Part shown: positions 44,020 to 55,080 of the stretch, piece after piece
Layout of the letters: each line of letters begins with the position of its first letter
Numbering within the stretch: position 1 is the stretch's first letter
From: Humulus lupulus
Taxonomy: Eukaryota > Streptophyta > Magnoliopsida > Rosales > Cannabaceae
Length of the DNA: 64,000 bases
Reading direction: 5' to 3'
Assembly: GCF_963169125.1 (NCBI RefSeq)
Contig: NC_084795.1
Span: 136,749,701 to 136,813,700 of the forward strand
Notes under the pieces: model-generated
What the model was told of the DNA's origin: nothing
What the model saw: the letters and a program-made list of their open reading frames with translations, nothing else
The model's database searches: none
Program-made: the position numbers and the translations under genes

Positions 44020-46735
44020 ATGGGACCCAAGAAGAATGCTCCCAAGAAGACTGCAGGCAGCTCGTCCTCCCAACAATCCAAAGGAAAGGAGGTGATGACA
44101 GACTCTCCAATCCCCGCCTTTGGGCCGGCCGTGGAGCGGGAGCTCGAGGTGGCGCTCGACGCTTTTTTCGAGGCCGAGAGGATCATCTCGAAGATCACCG
44201 ACCAGGGGAGAGTGTATAAAATATTCCTCTCCCAAAACATCGAGCTGGGGAGGGTCGCCCTAATCGCCCGACCTCCCCTAGAAGGTGAGCGGAGCTGCGC
44301 GCCGCTTGACGAGGAATATGCGGCTTAGAGGGACGAGCACTTCAAGGCTGGGGCCTTCCTCCCGCTGGACCAATACTTCGCCGACTTCCTAACCTATGTG
44401 AAGTTGGCTCCTTTCCAGCTCCCCCCCAACTCCTACCGTTTGTTGGCGGGTTTGAGATATCTATTCCTGAAACAGAAATGGGAGGTCCCCACTCCGGCAG
44501 ACATCTTGTATTTTTTCTGCCTCAAGGCCAGTTCGGAGCAGCGGGGGCGAGGCAACGGGTTCTACTACCTGACCCGTTTCCCAAACATGGCTGCGGTCAT
44601 CGAGCTGCCCAGCCACCCCAACGACTTCAAAGACCAGTTCTTTATGTCCAACGGGTTTCACAACTGCGAACTGCACTACTTCAACCGTCCTCGTAAGTGT
44701 CTTTTACTCTTAGCTCGTAAGTTAAGTATTGGTTAGCTCCCATTTATCAGTTTCTAACTTAGAACAATTCTGCAGCCATTTTCGCGAGGACAAACAAGTC
44801 TGTGATCCTCGGGAGTCAGTACGAGACACTGGCGGGTTTGCCCCCCCGTGAAAAGGACTATCGCTAGCTCGTGACAGACGAGACGATGTTGGCATGCAAA
44901 CTGATCTCTCCGGGCCAAACTTTGGCCCTGAGGAGACCCCGGGGGCTTCCCCCAGCTCGCGAGATGAGGCCCATCCCCGAGGAGGAGGCCGTGAGGGAAG
45001 GAGAGGATGAGGACGAGGTGCCCCTCATAAGGACGAGGAGGAAGCGGGCGCTGGAGGTCGCCCAAAGAACGGACGAGGAGAGGATCCGGTCTGGAGCAAC
45101 CGCAAGTCCCTCTAGGCAAGGTAATCTTTAAATGTTCAGGGGCTTAGATAGGGCCACCACCGATCCTTGGTTAGCTAGGTTTAATCCCAACCAGCCCGTC
45201 CAACGCCATCGGAACAACCCCGTCCTCAACGTAACCCTACTCCAGTGTGTCGACCAACTCATGCTGGATTACGAGAGTAGCTGCCCTAGGGGTACTGTAG
45301 TCTTAGACAACACCCTAGCCTTTAGGTCGGCCTTATTTGAGGAGTATGGGACCAACCTTCGATCATGGCCCTCGCTTCGGGAGGGTATTGTAGCTCCGGG
45401 TCTTAGGCAGTATGTAGAAGAATCTAGTCCTGAGCCAGTCTCGGACCTAGAACCCGTGCCAGCCCGCGAAGTCATTATCTTAGATTCCCCCGCAGAAGCT
45501 CCAGGGCCGATGGTCATGACCATAGATTCCTCTTCTAGCTCGGGGGGTAGGATCCCTCATGATATATGTTTTTGAATTATGTTTTCTCTTTATTCTTGTT
45601 GTTCTTGCATAAATACTAACTTGTATACTAATGTTGCCTTTGTTTTTCCAGAAGAGATGTCTCAGCCCGGGAACAAGGATTTGCGAGCTAGGTTCACCGG
45701 AGGGAACTCCTCCGCCGGGACCTCCGGGCCCCTGGTGAAGAAGTTCTGGGTGGCAAAGAAGGCCGCTGGGACACCAACCAAGTCCCCTGCAAAGGGGAAA
45801 GACCAGACCCCAGCTGCCCTGGGCAAGGTACCTCCACCTCCTGCAGCAATGGAGAAGATGTCCCCGCCCCCTCCACGAGCTCCCACCTTCGTTCAGGATA
45901 TGGAGATGGAGCCCGGGACTTTGGCAGATTCCACCACCGAGGTGCGCATTCCGGTGGACCCCCAGGCCCTGGAGAAGATTCCTGACGTCTTCCAGGGGAC
46001 GGTGTACGAGACGGCGACCTACACCGTCGACCACTACTACGGGGCCACCGAAAGGGACCTGTGGGCAATCAAGACAAGGAGCCCAGAGCGCATGATGGAG
46101 TCTTCACTGGGAATGGCTCTAACGGTAAGCTGGCTTTGCTCTTTTATACTTTGGCTACCATGCTTTGTCTTGTCTCTCTTATTTTCTAAGGCAGTTGCCT
46201 CTTTGTTTTGTAGGGCGCTCTGGCTCTTCACCGGAGCATATCCAGGTCTAAGGCTCGGCTTGAGGACATGAGGGGCGACCACCAGGAAGTTTTAGCCGCC
46301 CATCAAACAACATTGGTCGCCTTGCAGGCGGCCCAATAGCAGGAAAAAGAGGCCAAGGATGCCTCGGCGGCCGCACGGGCTGAGTTGGACGCAGCCCGTC
46401 CTAAGCTTCATGAGGCTAAGGCTACCAAGGCCGCCCTCGCTACTGCGGTGGCCGAGCTGGACTCTGCGAAGACTGGAGCCGAGGAGGCCAAGGCCGCCTT
46501 GGCAGCGAAGAAGGCAGCTTCCAGCTCTGCCTTGGAGGACATGTTCTACCATTGTTGGGTCTTCAACTCGGACGGCGACTTCTCCTTTTTAGGAGCGGAC
46601 TGGGAGGACTTCCAAGAAGGGTTCAAAGCTCGCCTCCAGCAAGAGGTGCCTTCTGAGACTGCGGAGGCCTCCACAGTAGCCGAGCAGGAGGGCGAGACGG
46701 CGACCTCCACAGAGCAGCCCGGTGGAGCCTAGGGC
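44020..46735 (+). pseudogene. Antisense gene (aORF) of TAT-2, four exons, about 812 codons
   Basis: Exons are 44020-44692, 44776-45546, 45652-46124 and 46214-46735, with introns of 83, 105 and 89 bp. When spliced, the reading frame is continuous over all four exons, which supports the intron calls. Four in-frame stops remain (44326, 44865, 45129 and 46337); each fits a single-base change from a codon seen in a relative. N-terminal domain as in TAT-1. Exon 3 has VRIPVDPQALEKIPDVFQGT. Exon 4 has the coiled coil ELDAARPKLHEAKATKAALA, then DMFYHCWVFNSDGDFSFLG, then an acidic tail ending in EQPGGA. Function unknown. Confidence 0.88.
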
Positions 46736-46969
46736 CTTTCATTTTTTTTTTCTTTTTACATATATATATATATATTGTAACTTTGTATGAGGTTTTTTCA
46801 CCTCAAGACATTTGGTTTTAGTCAATTTTTGATTCTATGCACCTTAGTTTGCTTTTCTTTTTCGTGGTGCCATGATTGATACTCTTATATTTTTCTGGGA
46901 AAAAAATATTAACCAATCTCGATCCAATTTTTAAGACAAATCCTTGTTGAATCTCGGACCTTGCTTTAA
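46736..46969 (+). other. 3' region of the TAT-2 antisense gene, with a TA microsatellite
   Basis: T-rich, with (TA)8 at 46760-46775. The word ACCTCAAGACA(TT) after it matches TAT-1 (ACCTCGAGACAATC). Noncoding. Confidence 0.5.
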
Positions 46970-47440
46970 AAACTTAGTTCGCATTAATTCTTTAACTAAT
47001 GTCTTGTGCTTTTTAAGAAAAACACTGACTAATCAATTTGAATCAACTTCTAAGTTTTAGGACCTGGTTATGTCTAGGACGTTATTTTGAAAACTTAGTT
47101 CGCGCTAATTCTTTGACTAATGTCTTGTGCTTTTTAAGAAAAAAACTGATTAATCAATTTGAATCAACTTCTAAGTTTTAGGACCTGGTTATGTCCAGGA
47201 CGTTATTTTGAAAACTTAGTTCGCGTTAATTCTTTGACTAATGTCCTGTGCTTTTTAAGAAAAACACTGATTAATCAATTTGAATCAACTTCTAAGTTTT
47301 AGGACCTGGTCATATCCAGGATAGGACTTAGTTTGTGTTAATCCTTCATCAATATGTCGTTTTTTTTAAGAAAAACATCGACCAATCGGTTTGAATCAAC
47401 TTCTAAGTCTTTAAGGCGACCTGGTTATATTAGCCAGGTA
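46970..47440 (-). repeat. 121-bp tandem repeats of TAT-2 (about 4 copies)
   Basis: CTTAGTTCG-type words recur at 46973, 47094, 47215 and 47327. Each unit carries CCTGGTTATGTCCAGG or a variant. The unit is related to that of TAT-1 but longer by two bases and about 25 percent different by eye. Confidence 0.93.
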
Positions 47441-47585
47441 CCATATGCCCCCCAAGTAATTAGGAAAGGGTCTTTCGTGGTTACTTGAGATTACATTTGC
47501 AAATATACACAATAATGACAGAAGATTTAATTCTCATTGTTTAATACATAAGAAATGGCCTTTCTGAGTAAGCCTTACAAGGGTG

Positions 47586-48513
47586 TCATTGATAATACTT
47601 CTTCAAGTGGATGGCGTTCCAACCTCGTGGGATCGTTTCTCCATTAAGTCGGGCTAACTTGTAGGTTCCTTCCTTTATGACCTCGGCTATTTGATAAGGC
47701 CCTTTCCAGTTCGGTCCAAGTACTCCATCTTTGGGATCCTTGCTGGCTAAGAAGACTCTCCTAAGGACCAGGTCACCAATGCTAAAAGCGCGTTTTCGGA
47801 CCCTTGAGTTGAAATAACGCGTAATCTTTTGCTGGTAATGCGCGAGCTGGAGCTGTGACTCTTCTCACCTTTCATCAATCAGGTCGAGGGATGAGCAAAG
47901 TAGTTCATGATTGTGATCCTGGTCATATGCCTGGACTCTATGAGAATATACCTTTAACTCAACAGGAAGGACCGCCTCGCTCCCAAAAGCCAGGGAGAAA
48001 TGAGTATGCCCCGTAGAGGTCCGATGTGAGGTCCGGTATGCCCACAGTACCTGAGGGAGCTGTTCTGGCCAGACCCCTTTGGCTTCGTCCAACCTCTTCT
48101 TAAGGCTCGCCTTTAGCGTCTTATTGACAGCCTCGACCTGGCCGTTCTCCTGAGGATAGGCCATGGAGGAGAAACTTTTCATGATGCCATACCTTTCACA
48201 GAATTTGGTGAAGAGGTCGCTATCGAACTGAGTCCCATTGTCGGATACGATTTTCTTTGGCAGCCCGAATCGGCAGATAATGCTCTTGACCACGAAGTCG
48301 AGGACTTTCTTGGAAGTTATTGTTGCCAAAGGCTTTGCCTCAGCCCACTTTGTGAAGTAGTCGATAGCCACCACGGCGTAGCAGACCCCGCCCTTTCCAG
48401 TAGGGAGGGCGCCAACCAAGTCGATTCCCCAGACTGGAAATGGCCATGGGGAGGAGATCATCTTCAGCTCGACTGGGGAAGCTCGGGCAACTGTGGCGAA
48501 TCGCTGGCACTTG
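47586..48513 (-). pseudogene. pol: TAT-2 integrase
   Basis: Core residues are present: D in WGIDLVGALPTGKGG, D in IVSDNGTQFDSD and E in ENGQVEAVNKTLKA. A stop replaces the first zinc-binding cysteine at KK-stop-DKCQRF (48514), and another lies at DER-stop-EESQ (47865). The C-terminal part reads VLGPNWKGPYQIAEV and ends HLKKYYQ. The zinc H-H pair is in the preceding open stretch. Confidence 0.88.
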
Positions 48514-49388
48514 TCTCATTTCTTAACATACGAGATCGAATCCTTTGATAGAGTGGGCCAGTAATACCCTTGCCTTAAAACTTTTAGGGCCAAGCTTTGC
48601 CCCCCAGTGTGATCCCCGCATAAACCCTCGTGCACTTTCTGCAAGATGGCCTTCACCTCGCCTGGCAGAACACATCGTAGGAGAGGTAGGGAATGCCCAC
48701 ATCGGTACAACACCCCATCTATTATCGTATACCTTAGAGCCTGATACAGTACCCGCCGTGCGTTATTACGTCCCTCGGGTAACTTTCCTTCGGTAAGGTA
48801 CTCGAGGATGGGAGTCATCCAGGTCAGTCTAGCGTCAATCATCTCGATCTCCGCCCTGACCTCTTCTATACTTGGTTTTTCGAGGAATTCCACCGGTACT
48901 AACCCCAGCGTCTCCGTCTCCCCGGAGGTAGCGAGCTTGGCGATTGCATCTGCATTAGCGTTCTGCTCTCGAGGTATCTGCTTGATTGAGCCTCGTTCAA
49001 ACGCGGACAGTTCGACTTTTACCTTGGCCAGGTAAGCATCCATCTTGGCTCCCCGTGCTTGATACTCTCCTAGCACCTGGTTTACCACGAGCTGGGAATC
49101 GCTAAAGCACTGAACGGAGCTGGCCTTCAGCGCTTGGGCTATCCTTAGCCCGACCAGCAAAGCATCGTATTCGGCCTCGTTGTTGGAGTCCTTGAATCTG
49201 AATCTCAAAGCCGAGTGGAATCTATGCCCTTGTAGGGATATCAAAATTATTCCAGCCCCGGAGCCGTTCTCATTGGATGAGCCATCCACGAAGATCTTCC
49301 ATGATGCTTGGGTCGAGGTGACCTGGGGTGAACTTTCCACTGGATCCTCCCTGAATCCTGCACACTCTGCCACAAAATCGGCCAGGGC
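48514..49388 (-). pseudogene. pol: TAT-2 archaeal-type RNase H and linker to integrase
   Basis: Open from 49373 to 48516 (285 residues). All four acidic positions are present: KIFVDGSSNENGSG, NNEAEYDALLVGL, CFSDSQLVVNQ and NANADAIAKLA. A linker follows (LTWMTPILEYLTEGKLPEG), then the integrase zinc-domain start (CGHSLPLLRCVLPGE, EGLCGDHTGGQ). This is the best-preserved second RNase H in the window. Confidence 0.9.
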
Positions 49389-50490
49389 CTAACTCTTTAT
49401 AGCAGTTCGTGGGGTGTACAAAATTTCGAACTGACTGAGTTCGATAGCCCACTTTAACAGGCGTCCCGATGCTTCAAGTTTTTGCAAAACCTGCCTTAAA
49501 GGTTGATCAGTCATGACGTGTATTGAGTGGGACTGGAAATATGGCCTGAGCTTTCGGGAGGCCGTGATAAGACAGAACGCCAACTTTTCCATCAATGGGT
49601 ATCGGGATTCGGCCCCGAGAAGTCTCTTGCTGATGTAGTAGACCGGTTTCTGAACCCGGTCTTCCTCACGGACCAATACGGCACTAGTTGCATCCTCTGT
49701 GACAGCTAGGTAGAGGAAAAGAGGCTCTCCTGCCTTTGGTTTGGACAATACAGGCGGCTCGGCCAGATGTGCCTTCAGGTCGAGGAAAGCACTTTCGCAC
49801 TCCACTGTCCATTCGAATTTCTTATTTCCTCGGAGCAGGTTGTTGAACGGCAGGCACTTGTCGGTGGATTTTGAAATAAACCGATTAAGGGCTGCCACCC
49901 TTCCTGTCAGGCCTTGAACGTCCTTACGCGACCTGGGTGAGGGAAGCTCGAGCAATGACCTAATCTTATCGGGGTTAGCCTCGATTCCTCTAGTGTTGAC
50001 AATGAAACCCAGGAATTTTCCAGACGCGACCCCGAAAGTGCACTTCTGAGGGTTAAGCCTCATGTCGTATTCTCTTAGTATCTTGAAGCATTCTTCCAGG
50101 TCGGAAACATGGTTATCGGCAGTCTTTGACTTAACCAGCATGTCATCAACGTACACTTCCATGTTCTTCCCGATCTGGTTGGAAGAACATTCTATTCACT
50201 AATCTCTGGAATGTGTCACCGGCGTTCTTTAGCCCGAATGGCATGACCTTGTAACAATTGACGTTAGTCGGGGTCATGAAGCTGGTGTGCTCCTGGTCCA
50301 CCGGATTCATGGCGATCTGATTACAGCCTGAGTACGCCTCCATAAAGGACATGAGCTCGTGCCCCGCCGTGGCATCCACCAATTGATCAATCCTTGGCAA
50401 GGGAAAACAATCTTTGGGGCAGGCTTTATTCAGGTTGGAGAAGTCGATGCAGGTCCGCCATTTCCCGTTGGGCTTCGAGACCAGCACGGG
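49389..50490 (-). pseudogene. pol: TAT-2 reverse transcriptase and first RNase H
   Basis: RT begins in the piece 50487-50146 (SKPNGKWRTCIDFSNLNKA, PLPRIDQLVDATAGHELMSF, PTNVNCYKVMPFGLKNAGD). A small indel near 50180 shifts the frame, and MEVYVDDMLVKSKT continues from 50162. The first RNase H follows (EPLFLYLAVTEDATSAVLV, PVYYISKRLLG, SHSIHVMTDQPL). The frame stops at IKS (49391). Confidence 0.9.
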
Positions 50491-51330
50491 GTTGGCGTCC
50501 CAAACCGGAAACTTGGCTTCACGGATAAAGCCGCATTTCTTGAGCCGGGCTACTTCTTCTTCTAAGGCCTCAGCCCGAGTTTTTCCCAGGCGCCTCTGCT
50601 TCTAGGACTTTGCAGGAACGCTTTTATCCAAATGAAGGGTGTGCATGATGACATTTGGACTGATTCCCACCATGTCCTCATGCGACCATGCAAACACATC
50701 CAGGTTATCCTGCAGAAATTTGATCAGCTCTGTTTTCCTCTTGCCACAGAGGTTTTTCCCGAGCTTAACCATCCGTGAAGGATTTTATGGATCGATGTTT
50801 ACTTCCTCGAGCTCTTCAATAGCTTGGTGCTTGGACTTGTCCTTGCCTATTCGGGGGTCAATATCCTCACTTAGGACGATACTTTCCCCCTCGGCGCTCT
50901 GAGGTTTTTCATTCTCTGGATTAGGCAAAGGTTCCTGAGATTCCTCTTGTCCACCTTGGATGGCCATGGTTAGCTGCCCGGGTTTCGATTTTCCCTTCAT
51001 GGAAATGTTGTAGCATTCCCTGGCAGCAAGCTGATCGCCTCGGACCATACATATCCCCGTGGAAGAAGGGAATTTTAGCGCGAGGTGGAGAACGAAGGTG
51101 ATGGCCTCAAAAGCTATGAGTGTAGGTCGGCCCAAAATGGCATTGTATGCAGTGGGGCAGTCGATGACCATGAACTCGAGGAGTTTTGAAACTGTCCGAG
51201 GTCCTTCTCCTAAGGTGATCACCAGCTCGATCGTCCCTATAGCTGCTGATCCTTCTCCCGAGAAACCATACAACATCATGGAGGTCGCCTTCAGCTCGGC
51301 GACAGTCAAACTCATCTTCTCCAGCGTGGA
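50491..51330 (-). pseudogene. pol: TAT-2 protease C-terminal half and linker to RT
   Basis: LTVAELKATSMMLYGFSGEG, FMVIDCPTAYNAILGRPTL and LSEDIDPRIGKD follow the family. The stop LLF-stop-STLEK (51331) separates this half from the active-site half VRRVLIDNGSSVNLLF (51378-51331), which is in the same frame. The linker up to RT carries a further stop near 50786. Confidence 0.87.
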
Positions 51331-53353
51331 CTAGAATAGAAGGTTTACCGAGCTCCCATTATCGATCAGCACTCTCCTAACCCTCTGATTAGTGAGCTGC
51401 ATTGCTACGTCTAGAGGGTCGTTACGAGGGAACTGAACATGGCCAGAATCTTCTTCCGTAAAAATGATTGGTTGCCTCTCCAATTGCTGTTGCTTTGGCA
51501 GATGTTGCTCGGGGACGAACTCTACTCCATTATGAGCCTTGAGTTCGTTGACGTACCTCTTTTGGGCACCCCTGCTCGTGCCAGCCAAATGCAGACCTCC
51601 CGAGATTGTGGATATCTCTCCTCCTATCACTGGAGGAGGGACGTCTTGATCTACCCGAGACCCAGGCTGACTGACTGGGGCTGCCGAAGCAGGTCGGCTT
51701 GTTGGAACCCTGTTCTGCGTGTACTGAGCTAAGGGGTCGGCTCTGATGAGAGTTTTGATCTCATCTTTCAAATGTCTACAATCATCGATATTGTGGCCAA
51801 CGTCGTTGTGGTAATGGAAAAACTTGGAGGTGTCTCTCTTCCCCTTCTGGTGTTTTAATGGCTCTGGCTTCTTCCAGGGGAGGCGAGCAGAGTTCACTAG
51901 GGTGGGTGAGCTCTGTATAAGTCGCGTAGACCGACTTAAATTTTTCTACGGACTTATTCTTCTTTGGGCCGTGCTGGTTGCCCTCGCTGTTCCCCTTTCT
52001 CTTGCCTCCACTGAACTGGTTATTCTGTGTGACGTTCTGGGTTGCTGTCCCGACCTCTGTTCCCATTCCAGCGGGATACTCAGGGACCTGGCTGGTTCTT
52101 GCAGCTGAGGCTTGGGCCTCCTCCAAGTTGATCCACCCCTGGGCCCTATTTAGGAATTCGTTTACTGAGCTGACTCCCTTCCTTTGTATTTCGTTCCAAA
52201 GTTCCCCTCCGACAAGGATTCCAGTCCTCAAAGCCATGAGCTTGGAGCTGTCATCTGCGTCTCTGGCCCGAGTAGCGACGTTCGCGAACCTGCTCAGGTA
52301 AGCCTTCAAAGGCTCATCAGGTTGTTGCCTCACGTTAGCCAGGGAGTCGGCCTTGACGCGAGCAGCCTGGGAGGCTCGGAATGCTCTTTTGAAGTCAGCA
52401 GAGAAAGTTTTCCAGGAGCTGATTGACTGCTTCTTGTTCTATTTGAACCACTGTCTGGCTGGCCCAGTCAGTGTGTAGGGAAATATCAGACACCTCAGCT
52501 CGGGGCCAATGTTCTGGGCCATCATCAATGTATTGAACATACCCAGATGATCTGACGGATCTCCGTCTCCGTTAAATTTGGACAAGTGCGGCATACGGAA
52601 ACCGGGCAGGTATGCCGTTGCTGCTATGCTGGGGGTGAAGAGCTCAAGCTCGTCCCCCGAATCATATTCGTCTTTCTCTTTCTCCGACAGGTGCTTCCTC
52701 ATTAGCTCCTCCATCTGAGCCAGGCGCTCAAGGGTTTTGTCCTGATTTCCTTGGTTACTTCGGGGCTGTTCAACAACTACGGATCCATTGTATATGTTTG
52801 GTGGGTTATTGCCCCTCCTATCTTGAGATAGGTTATTTGGGACATTCCCGCTGTTACATACCTCGGACAGGTCTCCCCCTGAGCGGGCATGGCTGCCACC
52901 TTTTACCGGGTCCTCCCTGTGAGAGTTAAGGCGATCTCGTAGGTTACCCCTCGGGGTGGCTCGAGGACTTTGCGCCGAGCTTAAGCGTTGATGCAGGTCT
53001 CCGCCAGAAAGGTCACTACGGCGACTTCCGGTCCAGTAGCTCCCGTTAGAGAAGCTCGGAACCCGCCTCTGGGGGTGAGGATCCGGGCTTCCTCTAGGTG
53101 CCCTGCTACGATGGGAAGGTCCTGTGGATGGTGGGTTTCTCCTGCTGCTTCCATAAGCTAGAATATCTCAGATAGGCCCAGGAGGAGGCGGATATCTTAT
53201 TGGTGAAGGAGGATGCCTGAGCGGGGATGCAATCCTGGTTCCGTCAGGGCGGATCAGGTTTAGTGGGGGCCTTTCGGCCCTACCAACTTGCGAGCCTTGC
53301 GCCTGGCGATTCGGACGAGGCGCAGGAAGGCTGGCCGGGACGGGCTGGTGCTG
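51331..53353 (-). pseudogene. gag: TAT-2 gag core and C-terminus with protease active site
   Basis: In order: Arg/Pro-rich head (broken, 53353-52715), MEELMRKHLSEKEKDEYDSGDE (52714), GPARQWFK, then the DEPLKAYLSRFANVATRARD stretch (52333 onward) with NEFLNRAQGWINLEEA. A frameshift near 51900 follows. The zinc-knuckle variant FHYHNDVGHNIDDC has its first cysteine changed to phenylalanine. The last segment holds the protease active site LIDNGSS. Stops lie near 52439 and 51331. Confidence 0.85.
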
Positions 53354-54476
53354 TGTAAAATTCTGGCCTTGATGGCATGTTACAAGCTAGGATGGCGCTC
53401 GGTCAGATGCGCACGCGAGGGTGCAGGCTGGTGAGCATGCTGATGCCTAGTTTGTACGGCAATGGCATTTTCGTAAATATCTTCAATATTGCCCGGAAAT
53501 GGACGGGACTTGGTAGGTTCCATATTGAAGGGTCAATGAACGCAATGATATGATCGGATTTGGGAGATTCGGAGAATTGGCGAGCTGGAAGCCAAATATG
53601 TCTCCCAAGCGAAAATCATATATGTTCCTGGTAGAAGGCTAAAAGCTCAGAAGGCTCTTTGTAGGGGGAGCACCTGGTGTCAGCTCTCCACCACCCCCTG
53701 TCGCAGGTGCGTCAAGTGAGCTACTACTAGTTGGGAGGACTAGTAGGGTGGGCATATGAGGACCATGAGGGGACTCATATGTCTCCATGAGTAGGAGTAC
53801 TCATGGACATTACCGGGCCGCCCCGGTAGTGCGTCGAAGTGTGCTGCCAGAGGTTTAAGGGTACGGTTCCCTTGGCTTGCCGGGATGCCGCTTGCATGGA
53901 ACGTGGCCCCAAACCTTCAAGAGATGTCGTGGCGCGCCATGGCCATGAATCTCTACACGAGATGGCACGGGAAGTCATTCGTGGGACTTATTAGCATGCA
54001 AGCATTGGAGGGTGCACTATGCTTAAGCAGGACAGAGGTCCAGTGTGTGCTACTAGTCTGGCAGCCAGTCTCGAGGGCCTTCCAACATGCAAGATGGTAT
54101 GGTGCCTTGAGGATTAGACCATGGACGTATTAAAGTCCTTGGTCTGTGACGTGAGCTAAACAGATAGTATCGAATGGGGCATGATGAGAGGTGTTGGCAC
54201 GTCAGCTTGGTGTTGGCTCTTGGCCACACATGCTACCTTGACTTGCGAATGTCTGGGTGAGCGTCTTGGCTAGATAGCCTTGATGCATGATTGCACTCAT
54301 AGATAATCGAGAGCATGACTCAGCGAGAGTTGTTCGAGAGACGGAAGTGTGCAGAGGCACACGGTCGCATGAAAAATGTGCCCATTGTTATTCGAATGGC
54401 TGGAAGGCTGACCTTGGCTCAGAGGAGTCAAGGTGCCGTACGGGCATTTCCGCTGTCAAAATGTCAGCCCGTGACA
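53354..54476 (-). mobile_element. 1123-bp unclassified insertion with TG...CA ends in the TAT-2 gag head
   Basis: TAT-1 is continuous across this point (38400-38450) while TAT-2 has 1.1 kb of unrelated sequence. The plus-strand ends are TGTAAAATTCTGG and CCCGTGACA, so in minus orientation it runs TGTCACGGGCTG to TTTTACA. This fits a solo LTR of some other family. The flanks share only CTG, so a 5-bp duplication is not shown. No long reading frame or known domain is seen. It contains four adjacent hairpins (53724-53828). Confidence 0.6.
53724..53828. repeat. Four consecutive hairpins inside the 1.1 kb insertion
   Basis: Stem 1 is CTACTAGT/ACTAGTAG (53724-53746). Stem 2 is CATATGAG/CTCATATG (53753-53781). 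Stem 3 is TCCATGAGTA/TACTCATGGA (53784-53807). Stem 4 is TACCGGG/CCCGGTA (53811-53828). All are perfect and separated by only a few bases. Confidence 0.85.
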
Positions 54477-55025
54477 CTGTGAGCCCTCCCCGGATCTCCT
54501 TCTAGAATTCCCTCGAGCCTTCCTGGGCGTGCTCAAGGCTAGCTGTGAGCTGGGAGTTGAAGTTCGGACCGAGCAGCTATACTGTTGTTCAGCTCTGGGT
54601 ATTTCTTCGAAGTTTACTTCTCGGCGGTGCGATGAGGGAGTAGAGTTGGACGTCGAAGGTCTAACCGAGCGGCTAGGCCTGGACCGATTACCCTGGCGAG
54701 ACTTACGAGTCTCGCCTTGCCTCTTTCCGACGTTAGCGTCGGTTGTAAGAGGGGGTAGTTAGGCCAACACCTCCTTAATCTGCTGACTAGCTTTCGCCAG
54801 TTGACTCCTCAGCTGAGCATTCTCCATCTCTATCGCCGTGTAAAAGTCCGGATTTGGATTAGGTGGCCAGGGTGCCGAACATCCAGTGTCATCCTGGCCT
54901 ATTGGCTGCTTGCCCGGCCGCTGCTGAACTTCAAGGTTTTGCTCATCGGAGATGGCGGCATGATGAGCCTCCTGCCCATCATGTTGTTCCGCCTCGTTAC
55001 CGTGTCTTGATCGAGTGGTCACCAT
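54477..55025 (-). pseudogene. gag: TAT-2 gag N-terminus
   Basis: Starts at 55025 with MVTTRSRHGNEAEQHDGQE. It has the helix MENAQLRSQLAKASQQIKEV and stops at 54759. A decayed Ser/Arg-rich continuation runs to the insertion. It is collinear with TAT-1 38987-38430. Confidence 0.88.
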
Positions 55026-55058
55026 AGTTGGATGTTTGCGATAGCACCAATCTGACTA

Positions 55059-55077
55059 GCTCTCAATGAAAGCACCA
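55059..55077 (-). promoter_or_regulatory. Primer-binding site of TAT-2
   Basis: TGGTGCTTTCATTGAGAGC on the minus strand, three bases inside the 5' LTR. Confidence 0.75.
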
Positions 55078-55080
55078 AAC

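Noticed and set aside
46760..46775. TA microsatellite as a regulatory element
   Set aside because: TAT-1 and TAT-3 give no support for conservation of it; it looks like a simple repeat expansion in a T-rich 3' region.
53885..54762. Several open frames of 60-82 codons on the plus strand
   Set aside because: They lie in the 1.1 kb insertion or antisense to the gag head, overlap one another in different frames and show no similarity to known proteins.
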